Position numbers and translations under genes: made by a program
From: Rhizobium sp. S152
GTDB lineage: Bacteria > Pseudomonadota > Alphaproteobacteria > Rhizobiales > Rhizobiaceae
Assembly (NCBI RefSeq): GCF_030380735.1
Contig: NZ_JAUDRZ010000004.1
Coordinates: 186,001 to 250,000 of the forward strand
Direction of reading: 5' to 3'
DNA: 64,000 nucleotides
Notes under the pieces: generated by a model
What the model saw: the letters and a program-made list of their open reading frames with translations, nothing else
Told to the model about the DNA's origin: nothing
The model's database searches: none
Shown: positions 57,650 through 64,000 of the stretch, in pieces
Layout: every line of letters begins with the position of its first letter
Numbering within the stretch: position 1 is the stretch's first letter

Positions 57650-57748
57650 AGCGGACGCCAGAACGGGTCCGCGGAACCGTCCCGAAGCTGCCGATCAAGG
57701 GGTTTCAGGGGCAACTATCGCTAACAGTCGCTTCCTCAGGAGGACATC
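57650..57748 (+). promoter_or_regulatory. ROSE-like RNA thermometer in the hsp20 leader
   Basis: The ~100-nt leader contains paired segments such as GGACGCC...GGGTCCGC, and ends TCGCTTCCTCAGGAGGACATC before the ATG. The TCGCT just ahead of the AGGAGG ribosome site is the conserved ROSE feature that folds over and masks the ribosome site at low temperature. ROSE elements precede small heat-shock genes throughout rhizobia. Confidence 0.75.
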
Positions 57749-58216
57749 ATGCGTCACGTAGACTTTACCCCCCTCTATCGCTCCACGGTCGGTTTCGACC
57801 GCCTCTTCACCATGCTCGACAGCCTTGGCCAGCCCGACCAGGGCCAGACCTATCCGCCCTACAATATCGAGCGCACCGGTGAAAACACCTACCGCATCAC
57901 CATGGCCGTCGCGGGTTTCGACGAAACCGAAATCTCGATCGAAGCGCAGGCCCATGCTCTCGCCGTCAAGGGTGAGAAGAAGGAAGACAATGCGGATAAC
58001 AGCGAATTCCTCTATCGCGGCATCGCCAAACGCACCTTCGAGCGTCGCTTCCAGCTCGCCGACCATGTCGAGGTGACGGCTGCTTCGCTGAAGAACGGTC
58101 TGCTTCACATCGACCTTCTTCGCAGCATTCCCGAGGCCATGAAGCCCCGCAAGATCGCGATCGCCGCCGAGCCGGTGAGCGCGCCTAAGGCCATCGAGGC
58201 TCAGGTCACCAACTAA
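57749..58216 (+). CDS. Small heat-shock protein Hsp20
   Basis: A 155-residue alpha-crystallin-type chaperone. N-terminal FTPLYRSTVGFDRLFTMLDS is the IbpA-like region. The crystallin domain (~38-130) reads YNIERTGENTYRITMAVAGF, LAVKGEKKED and LKNGLLHIDLLRSIPEAMKP, with the A-x-x-x-N-G-(V/L)-L motif near residue 112. The usual C-terminal I-x-I is seen as KIAIAAE. It holds denatured proteins for refolding under heat. Regulation is read directly: sigma-32 promoter, ROSE-like leader, terminator after the stop, so it is a single-gene heat-shock unit. Confidence 0.95.
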   Translation: MRHVDFTPLYRSTVGFDRLFTMLDSLGQPDQGQTYPPYNIERTGENTYRITMAVAGFDETEISIEAQAHALAVKGEKKEDNADNSEFLYRGIAKRTFERRFQLADHVEVTAASLKNGLLHIDLLRSIPEAMKPRKIAIAAEPVSAPKAIEAQVTN

Positions 58217-58242
58217 CCAATCCCTCCCAGGATATGGCAACG

Positions 58243-58273
58243 AAGCGGCGTCCCGATGGGGCGCCGCTTTTTT
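58243..58273 (+). terminator. Rho-independent terminator of hsp20
   Basis: AAGCGGCG (58243-58250) and CGCCGCTT (58262-58269), loop of 11 bases, then TTTTTG. It also lies just past the end of the convergent toxin gene. Confidence 0.85.
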
Positions 58274-58277
58274 GTTG

Positions 58278-58691
58278 TCAGAAGGAGAGCGATCTCAGCT
58301 TTGCGTGCCTATTGATCGGGATTTCATGCATGGACGGCGGCTGAAGCAGCTTTACGATCTGCACGACCTCGGGCCATCGCAATACCAGGAGGGATGCGAC
58401 TTGATGAATGGGTGTCTTCTGGTAGGCCGGAGCAAGGATGAAGCCGTGCAGGCCCGCCGAGCGCAGGGCAGCTCTTTCGGCAGGGTTCCTCAGAATTCGG
58501 CCGTCTCCGGAAAAGAATATCCACTCGTCATTTGATTTTCGAAGGAAGTCGATCCACTCGACATCCGCCGAGTGGCGACCGTTCGGCAGTGCACCCAAGT
58601 CTCGTATGTGGACGGCTTGGTGCCCTTCGTGAGCGATGAATCCATTGCTGGCGAAAACGGGGGACGTGCAGTTGTCGAAGAAGACGTTCAC
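58278..58691 (-). CDS. PIN-like toxin, VapC45-type
   Basis: A 137-residue protein. The N-terminus MNVFFDNCTSPVFASN has the first PIN aspartate (F-F-D-N). DVEWIDFLRKSNDEWIFFSG and DGRILRNPAERAAL carry the later acidic positions, as in the PIN-like VapC45 group. It overlaps the upstream larger antitoxin-like gene by 4 bases (ATGA). Size and order match the VapB45-VapC45 pair known from mycobacteria (about 240 and 140 residues). It probably cuts RNA when freed from its antitoxin. Less GC-rich than neighbours, consistent with transfer. Confidence 0.75.
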   Translation of the reverse strand: MNVFFDNCTSPVFASNGFIAHEGHQAVHIRDLGALPNGRHSADVEWIDFLRKSNDEWIFFSGDGRILRNPAERAALRSAGLHGFILAPAYQKTPIHQVASLLVLRWPEVVQIVKLLQPPSMHEIPINRHAKLRSLSF

Positions 58692-59389
58692 GCAGCCAGC
58701 CGTTGTTCCATCATTGTTTCGAATTCGACGGCGTGTTTGACCGATATTTCAGGTACATCGTAAGCGCGGGCGACAGCTTTCACATCGCCGTCCTGCCATA
58801 CTGCGGCCGCCAGGATTGCTGTCGGGACACTCGACTGCGCGTCTATCGGCTGGCCGAAAGAGCGTTTCGGATCGACCATGACGTTCAATCGCCTTCCGCC
58901 CGGCCACCAGACAAGCGGATTGCCGCTCTCGCTGAAATCGACCGTCTTCAGGAGGGGATCAAGAATCTCGTTGAACTCGAACTGCTTGCGGAACAGGTTG
59001 AGCAGTTGCTCGCGCTTCTCGCCGTCTTCGTCCTCGCTGATGATATGGAGAAAAATCTCCCGCCCGTCCGTCCGGAAACGGTTTGTCGACAACGGATGAT
59101 CCTGACCAATGACTTCGCGAGCCACGGCGATTGCCGCGCGTACCCGGATCGAGGAAACGCCGCGCTTTATAAAAGCGTCGGCGACGCGGATTTCCATCAT
59201 ATCCCGGAAGCTCAGGAATATCCGGTCATCACCGAGCGAAACCTCGGATGTCCAAAGCGGCGGATAGAACTTGTTCTTGATATAATGTCCACGAAGCCAG
59301 CGCGATATCTTCGCCGGAGCGACACGCAGCAATCTTCCCGCTTCCGCAGGTGTGTAAACCCCCATGCCGATCAGGTTTTCATCGCTCAT
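58688..59389 (-). CDS. DUF433 / MerR-like antitoxin, VapB45-type
   Basis: About 233 residues. The first part is a MerR-like helix-turn-helix: VYTPAEAGRLLRVAPAKISR, then WLRGHYI. The central region contains FLSFRDMMEIRVADAFIKRG, and the C-terminus a DUF433 domain: GQPIDAQSSVPTAILAAAVW and VKAVARAYDVPEISVKHAVE. This combination is found in antitoxins paired with PIN-like toxins. The ATG at 59389 is preferred; a GTG at 59404 is possible. It lies directly upstream of the toxin gene with overlapping stop and start. It probably binds its own promoter around 59390-59490. Confidence 0.75.
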   Translation of the reverse strand: MSDENLIGMGVYTPAEAGRLLRVAPAKISRWLRGHYIKNKFYPPLWTSEVSLGDDRIFLSFRDMMEIRVADAFIKRGVSSIRVRAAIAVAREVIGQDHPLSTNRFRTDGREIFLHIISEDEDGEKREQLLNLFRKQFEFNEILDPLLKTVDFSESGNPLVWWPGGRRLNVMVDPKRSFGQPIDAQSSVPTAILAAAVWQDGDVKAVARAYDVPEISVKHAVEFETMMEQRLAA

Positions 59390-59491
59390 GAGCGTATAAT
59401 TCACCCGGACGAATCCGTGTCAACAGATAAGCGGTACATATGTTGAGTTGCGCGGCATAGCGGCGAATTTGGGCCGCTATGCCTTGTTTCA

Positions 59492-60496
59492 TCACGCCGG
59501 GTTGGCGGCTTCCTCGACTTCGGCGGCGGTAGCGCGGCGGTGGTGGGCGGCGGCGTATTTCTGGGCGATGACGGCGCAGACCATCAGCTGGATCTGGTGG
59601 AAGAGCATCAGTGGAAGGACGATGGCGCCGATCGCCTGGCCGGCGAAGATGACGTTTGCCATGGGGACGCCGCTCGCCAGGCTCTTCTTCGAGCCGCAGA
59701 AGGTGATGGTGATCTGGTCGGCCTCGTTGAAGCCCATGAGGCGGCTGCCGAAGGTGGTGGCGAAGAGGACGAGTGCCAGCAGCACGATATCGGCGATGAT
59801 GACGACGGCGATGTCGGACAGCGAGAAGGTGTGCCACAGGCCCTCGACGACGGCGGTCGAGAAGGCGAGGTAGACGACCATGAGGATCGAGCCGCGATCG
59901 ACTGGCATCAGGATTTTCTTCTTGGCGCGGATCCAGTCACCGATCCAGGGCTGCAGCGCCTGGCCGACGATGAAGGGCAGCAGCAGCTGCGTGAAGATCT
60001 GCAGCAGCGCATTCCAGGAGAAGCCGCCATGGCCGCCGACGGAGAAGAGCAGGCCGACGAGAAGCGGGGTCAGGAACATGCCGAAGATGTTGGACGCCGA
60101 AGCCGAGCAGATCGCGGCCGGCACGTTGCCGCCGGCCATCGAGGTGAAGGCGATCGACGACTGCACCGTCGAGGGCAGCACGCAGAGGAAGAGAATGCCG
60201 AGATAGAGCGGGTGCGGCAGGATCGATTCCGGCACAAGGCCCAGGGCCATGCCGAGCAGCGGGAAGATGCCGAAGGTGGTGAGCAGGATGACGAGGTGCA
60301 GCCGCCAGTGCAGCAGGCCCGCGATCACCACGTCGCGCGACAGGCGCGCGCCATGCAGGAAAAAGAGCAGCGCGATCGCGATGGTGGTCGCCGTACCGAA
60401 GTAACCGGCGAAGGTGCCGCTGGCCGGCAGGATCGATGCAAGGATAACCGTGCAGACCAGAAGGATCGTGAAGGTATCGGGCAGGAAGCGGCGCAT
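59492..60496 (-). CDS. Bile acid:sodium symporter-like (BASS) transporter
   Basis: A 334-residue protein with about ten membrane helices. Family marks are the start PDTFTILLVCTVILASILPA, the LFFLHGARLSRD segment, LPSTVQSSIAFTSMAGGNVP in the crossed-helix region, and FCGSKKSLASGVPMANVIFA in the second. The pattern (GSKKSLASGVP) is that of the YfeH-type subgroup with 7-10 helices. The substrate is unknown; organic anions are likely. It is divergent from a LysR-type regulator gene with about 100 bases between, which probably regulates it. Confidence 0.9.
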   Translation of the reverse strand: MRRFLPDTFTILLVCTVILASILPASGTFAGYFGTATTIAIALLFFLHGARLSRDVVIAGLLHWRLHLVILLTTFGIFPLLGMALGLVPESILPHPLYLGILFLCVLPSTVQSSIAFTSMAGGNVPAAICSASASNIFGMFLTPLLVGLLFSVGGHGGFSWNALLQIFTQLLLPFIVGQALQPWIGDWIRAKKKILMPVDRGSILMVVYLAFSTAVVEGLWHTFSLSDIAVVIIADIVLLALVLFATTFGSRLMGFNEADQITITFCGSKKSLASGVPMANVIFAGQAIGAIVLPLMLFHQIQLMVCAVIAQKYAAAHHRRATAAEVEEAANPA

Positions 60497-60596
60497 GCGA
60501 CTATACTCGGCTGTTCGGCTTTTGATGGATGAATCCTGTTTCTTCCATTATGATACAGGATGCAAGGAATAACAGTTATCGTGAAATGGGATGACC

Positions 60597-61451
60597 ATGC
60601 TTGACCTTACGCAATTGCGCAGCTTCGTGGCCGTCGAGCAGATGGGCAGCTTCACGCTGGCGGCGGAGCGGCTCGGGCTCGGGCAATCGACCGTCAGCCA
60701 GCATATCCAGCGACTGGAGACCTCGGTCGGCCGTCGGCTTCTTGCCCGCGATACGCACAAGGTGGTGCTGACGACGGATGGCGAGGCGCTGTTGTCGCAT
60801 GCGCGTGCCATGCTTTCGATCGAAGGACAGGTGCAATCGCTGTTTGGCGGGCGTAGCCTGCGCGGCAAGCTGAGGCTCGGTGTCTCCGAGGACTTCGTCA
60901 CCAGCCAGCTGCCTGCCGTGCTGGAGGATTTCGTGCGCTCGCATCCATCCGTCGATCTGGAGCTGACGGTGGCGCTCTCCGGCGCTCTTTATGAAATGCA
61001 GGACAATGCCGAGATCGATCTCGTGCTCGCCAAGCGGCGGCTGGGCGATGCGCGCGGGCAACTGGTCTATCGCGAGCCGCTGGTGTGGCTGGCGCGCGAT
61101 CCGGAGCACGTGCTGAATACCGCGCCGCTGCCGCTCATCGCCTTCCCGCCGCCGAGCGTCACCCGCAGCATCGCGCTGGAGGCGCTCGGTCGGCAACAGA
61201 TTTCGTGGCGGATCGTCTGCACCTGCGGCAGCCTCAGCGGTCTGACGGCAGCGGCGCGCGCCGGCATGGGCGTGCTCGTTCAGCCGCGCAGCATGGCGCC
61301 GTCAGGGCTGAAGGAGATCGGCAAGGGCAGGCTGCCCGTCCTTGAAGATGTCGAGTTCGTGCTGGTGCCGCGCAAAGGGGCCGATCAGGCGCTGGTACAG
61401 GCGCTGTCTGACGATATCCTTTCCAAGGTGAGGAGCCTCAGGTCGAATTGA
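60597..61451 (+). CDS. LysR-family transcriptional regulator
   Basis: A 284-residue regulator. The N-terminal winged HTH reads LDLTQLRSFVAVEQMGSFTL, then AAERLGLGQSTVSQHIQRLE. The C-terminal half is a two-lobed effector-binding domain (LRLGVSEDFVTSQLPAVLED). Typical length. The start at 60597 (MLDLTQLRSF) is the family start; 60591 adds two residues. It is divergent from the BASS-type transporter and, as with most such pairs, likely controls it from the ~100-base shared region. The inducer cannot be told. Confidence 0.9.
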   Translation: MLDLTQLRSFVAVEQMGSFTLAAERLGLGQSTVSQHIQRLETSVGRRLLARDTHKVVLTTDGEALLSHARAMLSIEGQVQSLFGGRSLRGKLRLGVSEDFVTSQLPAVLEDFVRSHPSVDLELTVALSGALYEMQDNAEIDLVLAKRRLGDARGQLVYREPLVWLARDPEHVLNTAPLPLIAFPPPSVTRSIALEALGRQQISWRIVCTCGSLSGLTAAARAGMGVLVQPRSMAPSGLKEIGKGRLPVLEDVEFVLVPRKGADQALVQALSDDILSKVRSLRSN

Positions 61452-61604
61452 GACCAATACCTGGACGCGACAGCGGATGGTTAATCCGTTCCGTAGAATT
61501 TTAAGTGTCTCTCAACCCTGTCGCTTAGGCTTCTGGTTACTCCGCGGGCCTAGTTTTAGCACCGGCTCATGGTCGACGTTCGGGGCTACAGGGAGAACGG
61601 ACCG

Positions 61605-61733
61605 ATGATATATGGAGCACTCTTCGTTTCCGGGCTGGTTGCCTGCGTGATGCTCATCGTCGTGGCTGGCCACGATGCGAAGACGACGGATAGCGGCGCA
61701 CCGCCGTCAGCCGTCATGTTACATCAGAATTGA
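61605..61733 (+). CDS. Small single-span membrane protein (42 aa)
   Basis: AGGGAGAACGGACCG precedes an ATG that opens a 42-codon frame: MIYGALFVSGLVACVMLIVV is a membrane helix, then AGHDAKTTDSGAPPSAVMLH. Size and topology suggest a membrane micro-protein. It lies 195 bases before cyoA in the same direction; small accessory proteins near terminal oxidases are common, but a link is only a guess. The rest of 61452-61928 shows nothing else I can support. Confidence 0.6.
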   Translation: MIYGALFVSGLVACVMLIVVAGHDAKTTDSGAPPSAVMLHQN

Positions 61734-61928
61734 AAGAGAAAGCGAACGCGCTGGCCGGCTGCATCCAAGGCCGGACAGCGCGTTTGCCACATGCGTCGCA
61801 GTCAGCCGCTCTGAAGGCATTTTTCGATCGGCTGCATCCCAAAATGTCGCAGCCAAATCCGTAGCCTCGCGGCGGGGTATTTGATCTATGTCAAAGCTGC
61901 CGTGCGGGCGGCGACATAGTTTCCGGCC

Positions 61929-63029
61929 ATGCGCCAGAAAACATTCACAAATCGATACTTTCGCTGGTTCGTCGCGCCACTTGCACTCGCTCTCCTGAGC
62001 GGCTGCAACATGGTGGTGATGAACCCCACCGGGGACATCGCTCTTCAGGAGCGTAATCTCATTCTTGTCGCACTCGGCATGATGCTCATCGTCGTCATTC
62101 CGGTGCTGACCTTGATCGTGGTCTTCGCGCTCAGATACAGAAAGGGCCGAGCGCCCGGCAGGTACGATCCGAATTTCACCCATTCGACGAAGATCGAGCT
62201 GGTAGTGTGGTCCATCCCGCTGCTGATCATCGCCTCGCTGGGCGTGGTCACCTGGATCACCTCGCATACGCTCGATCCGTTCCGGCCGCTGGACCGGGTT
62301 TCGGCCGGCAAGCCGCTCGCCAGGGATCACAAGTCGCTCGACATCCAGGTCGTGGCGATGGATTGGAAATGGCTCTTCATCTATCCCGAACAAGGCATCG
62401 CGACCGTCAACGAGTTGGCACTCCCGGTCGATGTCCCCGTGCGTTTCTCCATTACCTCGACAAGCCAGTTCAACACGCTCTCGATCCCGACGCTGGCTGG
62501 CATGATCTATGCGATGCCGGGCATGAAATCGATGCTGCATGCCGTGCTCAATGAGCCGGGCGACAGCTGGGGATACTCGGGCAACTACACCGGCCGCGGT
62601 TATTCGGACATGCGTTTCCAGATGCACGGCCTCGATCAGGCGGGCTTCGACCAGTGGGCCGCGGGGGTAAAGGCTGCGGGCGAGGCACTGTCGAGGGATC
62701 GCTACGTTGCGCTCGACCAGCCGAGCGAAAAGGTGCCGGTCATGCACTTCTCTGCGGTGGATAAGGGCCTGTTCGACAGGGTCGTCAACCGCTGCGTCGT
62801 TGCCGGCACCGAATGCATCGCCGACATCATGCGCAAGGACCGCGCGCTCGATAGCGACAATGGCGGCATGTTCGCGCCACCGGCGATGAACCACGCATCC
62901 ATGACGATGAGCGAGAGCATGCCGTCCATGGCCGAGAACGCCGCTCCCGAAACCCCGGCCGCTCACGATCACACCAACACCGGCGCGCCCACCGCGCCTG
63001 AACAGCAGGGCAACCATGCAAGACCATAG
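61929..63029 (+). CDS. cyoA: Cytochrome bo-type ubiquinol oxidase subunit II
   Basis: A 366-residue lipoprotein. Signal with lipobox [11 protein letters not shown] (Cys ~25). Two membrane helices follow (~45-70 and ~90-115, [20 protein letters not shown]). The periplasmic cupredoxin-like domain reads [40 protein letters not shown] and [15 protein letters not shown]. It lacks the copper ligands of cytochrome-c oxidases, which fits a quinol oxidase. The C-terminal His/Met/Pro/Ala-rich tail (~320-366) is long for the family. It overlaps cyoB by 14 bases. Confidence 0.94.
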   Translation: MRQKTFTNRYFRWFVAPLALALLSGCNMVVMNPTGDIALQERNLILVALGMMLIVVIPVLTLIVVFALRYRKGRAPGRYDPNFTHSTKIELVVWSIPLLIIASLGVVTWITSHTLDPFRPLDRVSAGKPLARDHKSLDIQVVAMDWKWLFIYPEQGIATVNELALPVDVPVRFSITSTSQFNTLSIPTLAGMIYAMPGMKSMLHAVLNEPGDSWGYSGNYTGRGYSDMRFQMHGLDQAGFDQWAAGVKAAGEALSRDRYVALDQPSEKVPVMHFSAVDKGLFDRVVNRCVVAGTECIADIMRKDRALDSDNGGMFAPPAMNHASMTMSESMPSMAENAAPETPAAHDHTNTGAPTAPEQQGNHARP

Positions 63030-64000
63030 TTTTCTCACGACAGTGTTCGGGCGGCTGACGCTCGATTCGCTGCCGATCCACGAGCCGATCCTGGTCGGCA
63101 CCTTCATCGCGGTCGCGGCACTCGGACTGATCGTTGTCGCCGCGCTCAGCTACTTCAGGCTCTGGGGCTACCTCTGGAAAGAGTGGTTCACGACCGTCGA
63201 TCACAAGAAGATCGGCATCATGTACATCGTCCTCGGCATCATCATGCTGCTGCGCGGCTTCTCGGATGCCGTGATGATGCGCCTGCAGCAGGCCGTCGCC
63301 TTCGGTGGCAACGAGGGCTTCCTGCATTCGAGCCACTACGACCAGATCTTCACCGCCCACGGGACGATCATGATCTTCTTCGTGGCGATCCCGCTGGTCG
63401 TCGGCATCGTCAACTTCGTCATGCCGCTGCAGATCGGCGCGCGTGACGTCGCCTTCCCCTACTTGAACAACCTCAGCTTCTGGCTGACGGTGGCGGGTGC
63501 GGTGCTGGTGATGATCTCGCTCTTCGTCGGCGAATTCGCCCGCACCGGCTGGCTGTCCTACGCGCCCCTGGCGGAGCTGGATTTCAGCCCTGACAGCGGG
63601 GTCGACTACTATCTGTGGTCGCTGGAGATCGCCGGCATCGGCACGACGCTATCGGCCGTCAACATGGTGGCGACAGTCGTCAAGATGCGCGCGCCCGGCA
63701 TGAGCCTTATGAAGATGCCGGTCTTCGCCTGGACGGCGCTCTGCAGCAACGTTCTCGCAATCGCCATCTTCCCGGCGCTGACGGCGGCCTTCTTCCTGCT
63801 GCTTCTCGACCGCTACGCCGGCACTGCCTTCTTTATCAACGATCTCGGCGGCAATGCCATGCTCTACTGGAACATGGTGTGGATGTGGGGTCACCCGGAG
63901 GTCTACGTGCTCGTCCTGCCGGCCTTCGGCATCTATTCGGAGATTACCTCGACCTTCACCGGCAAGCGTCTGTTCGGCTACTCGTCGATGGTTTACGCGA
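63016..64000 (+). CDS. cyoB: Cytochrome bo-type ubiquinol oxidase subunit I (3' end outside the window)
   Basis: The first ~328 residues of a heme-copper oxidase subunit I. The membrane-helix series starts [40 protein letters not shown] is typical. [16 protein letters not shown] contains the low-spin heme histidine, and [15 protein letters not shown] the copper-ligand histidine and cross-linked tyrosine of the active site. Proton-channel asparagines are in [19 protein letters not shown] context ([10 protein letters not shown]). It translocates protons while reducing oxygen with electrons from ubiquinol. No stop in the window; cyoC and cyoD presumably follow. Confidence 0.95.
   Translation, partial: MQDHSFLTTVFGRLTLDSLPIHEPILVGTFIAVAALGLIVVAALSYFRLWGYLWKEWFTTVDHKKIGIMYIVLGIIMLLRGFSDAVMMRLQQAVAFGGNEGFLHSSHYDQIFTAHGTIMIFFVAIPLVVGIVNFVMPLQIGARDVAFPYLNNLSFWLTVAGAVLVMISLFVGEFARTGWLSYAPLAELDFSPDSGVDYYLWSLEIAGIGTTLSAVNMVATVVKMRAPGMSLMKMPVFAWTALCSNVLAIAIFPALTAAFFLLLLDRYAGTAFFINDLGGNAMLYWNMVWMWGHPEVYVLVLPAFGIYSEITSTFTGKRLFGYSSMVYA

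Overview
The window comes from a high-GC alphaproteobacterium, almost certainly a member of the Rhizobiaceae (Rhizobium/Agrobacterium/Ensifer relatives). The evidence is the gene order glgP-glgB-glgC-glgA-pgm-glgX, a RIME-like intergenic palindrome, three EcfG-type general-stress promoters (GGAAC-N16-CGTT), a sigma-32 promoter with a ROSE-like thermosensor before an hsp20 gene, an MmgR/suhB-family small RNA, and a cpdR gene. It reads as ordinary chromosome: there is no phage, no insertion sequence and no CRISPR array. Small accessory patches occur at the toxin-antitoxin loci.

Layout. 1-1713: end of a sarcosine oxidase operon (soxA, soxG). 1861-3828: a VOC protein, a PIN-toxin module, a frameshifted membrane-protein remnant and a MaoC-like hydratase. 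3914-15118: glycogen synthesis and breakdown operon on the minus strand. 15392-23443: a VWA/Tad-like protein, then a three-gene transglutaminase / ATP-grasp-alpha-E / transglutaminase-DUF2126 operon of unknown product. 23596-24225: an AbrB-GNAT fusion. 24260-34733: a TctDE-like two-component system and a tctCBA tripartite transporter, separated by a TPR-containing adenylate cyclase, an acyltransferase, a periplasmic binding protein and stress-promoter-driven small genes. 34791-40720: assorted housekeeping, membrane and secreted proteins. 40901-44215: a cobalamin riboswitch followed by a B12/siderophore-type ABC importer. 44859-48187: a LuxR-type regulator facing a small curli-like locus (outer-membrane protein, CsgH-like chaperone, curlin-repeat protein). 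48610-53181: tRNA-Val, cpdR, N-formylglutamate amidohydrolase, MmgR-like sRNA, a HisN-type phosphatase and a soluble chemoreceptor. 53188-57401: hydrolases and two cysteine-cluster proteins. 57615-58216: heat-shock hsp20 unit. 58278-59389: a VapBC45-like toxin-antitoxin pair. 59492-61451: a BASS-type transporter divergent from a LysR regulator. 61605-64000: a small membrane protein and the start of the cyo quinol oxidase operon (cyoA, cyoB running off the end).

How it fits together. The glg operon holds every step from glucose-6-phosphate to glycogen and back (Pgm, GlgC, GlgA, GlgB, GlgP, GlgX). The tct genes form a sensor-regulator-transporter set for an unknown carboxylate. The riboswitch couples the fec/btu-type importer to cobalamin. 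The least understood parts are the amidoligase-type operon (16794-23443), the curli-like locus lacking csgB/E/F/G nearby, and the AbrB-GNAT fusion. All assignments rest on reading the sequence and on recalled family features; no database search was run.
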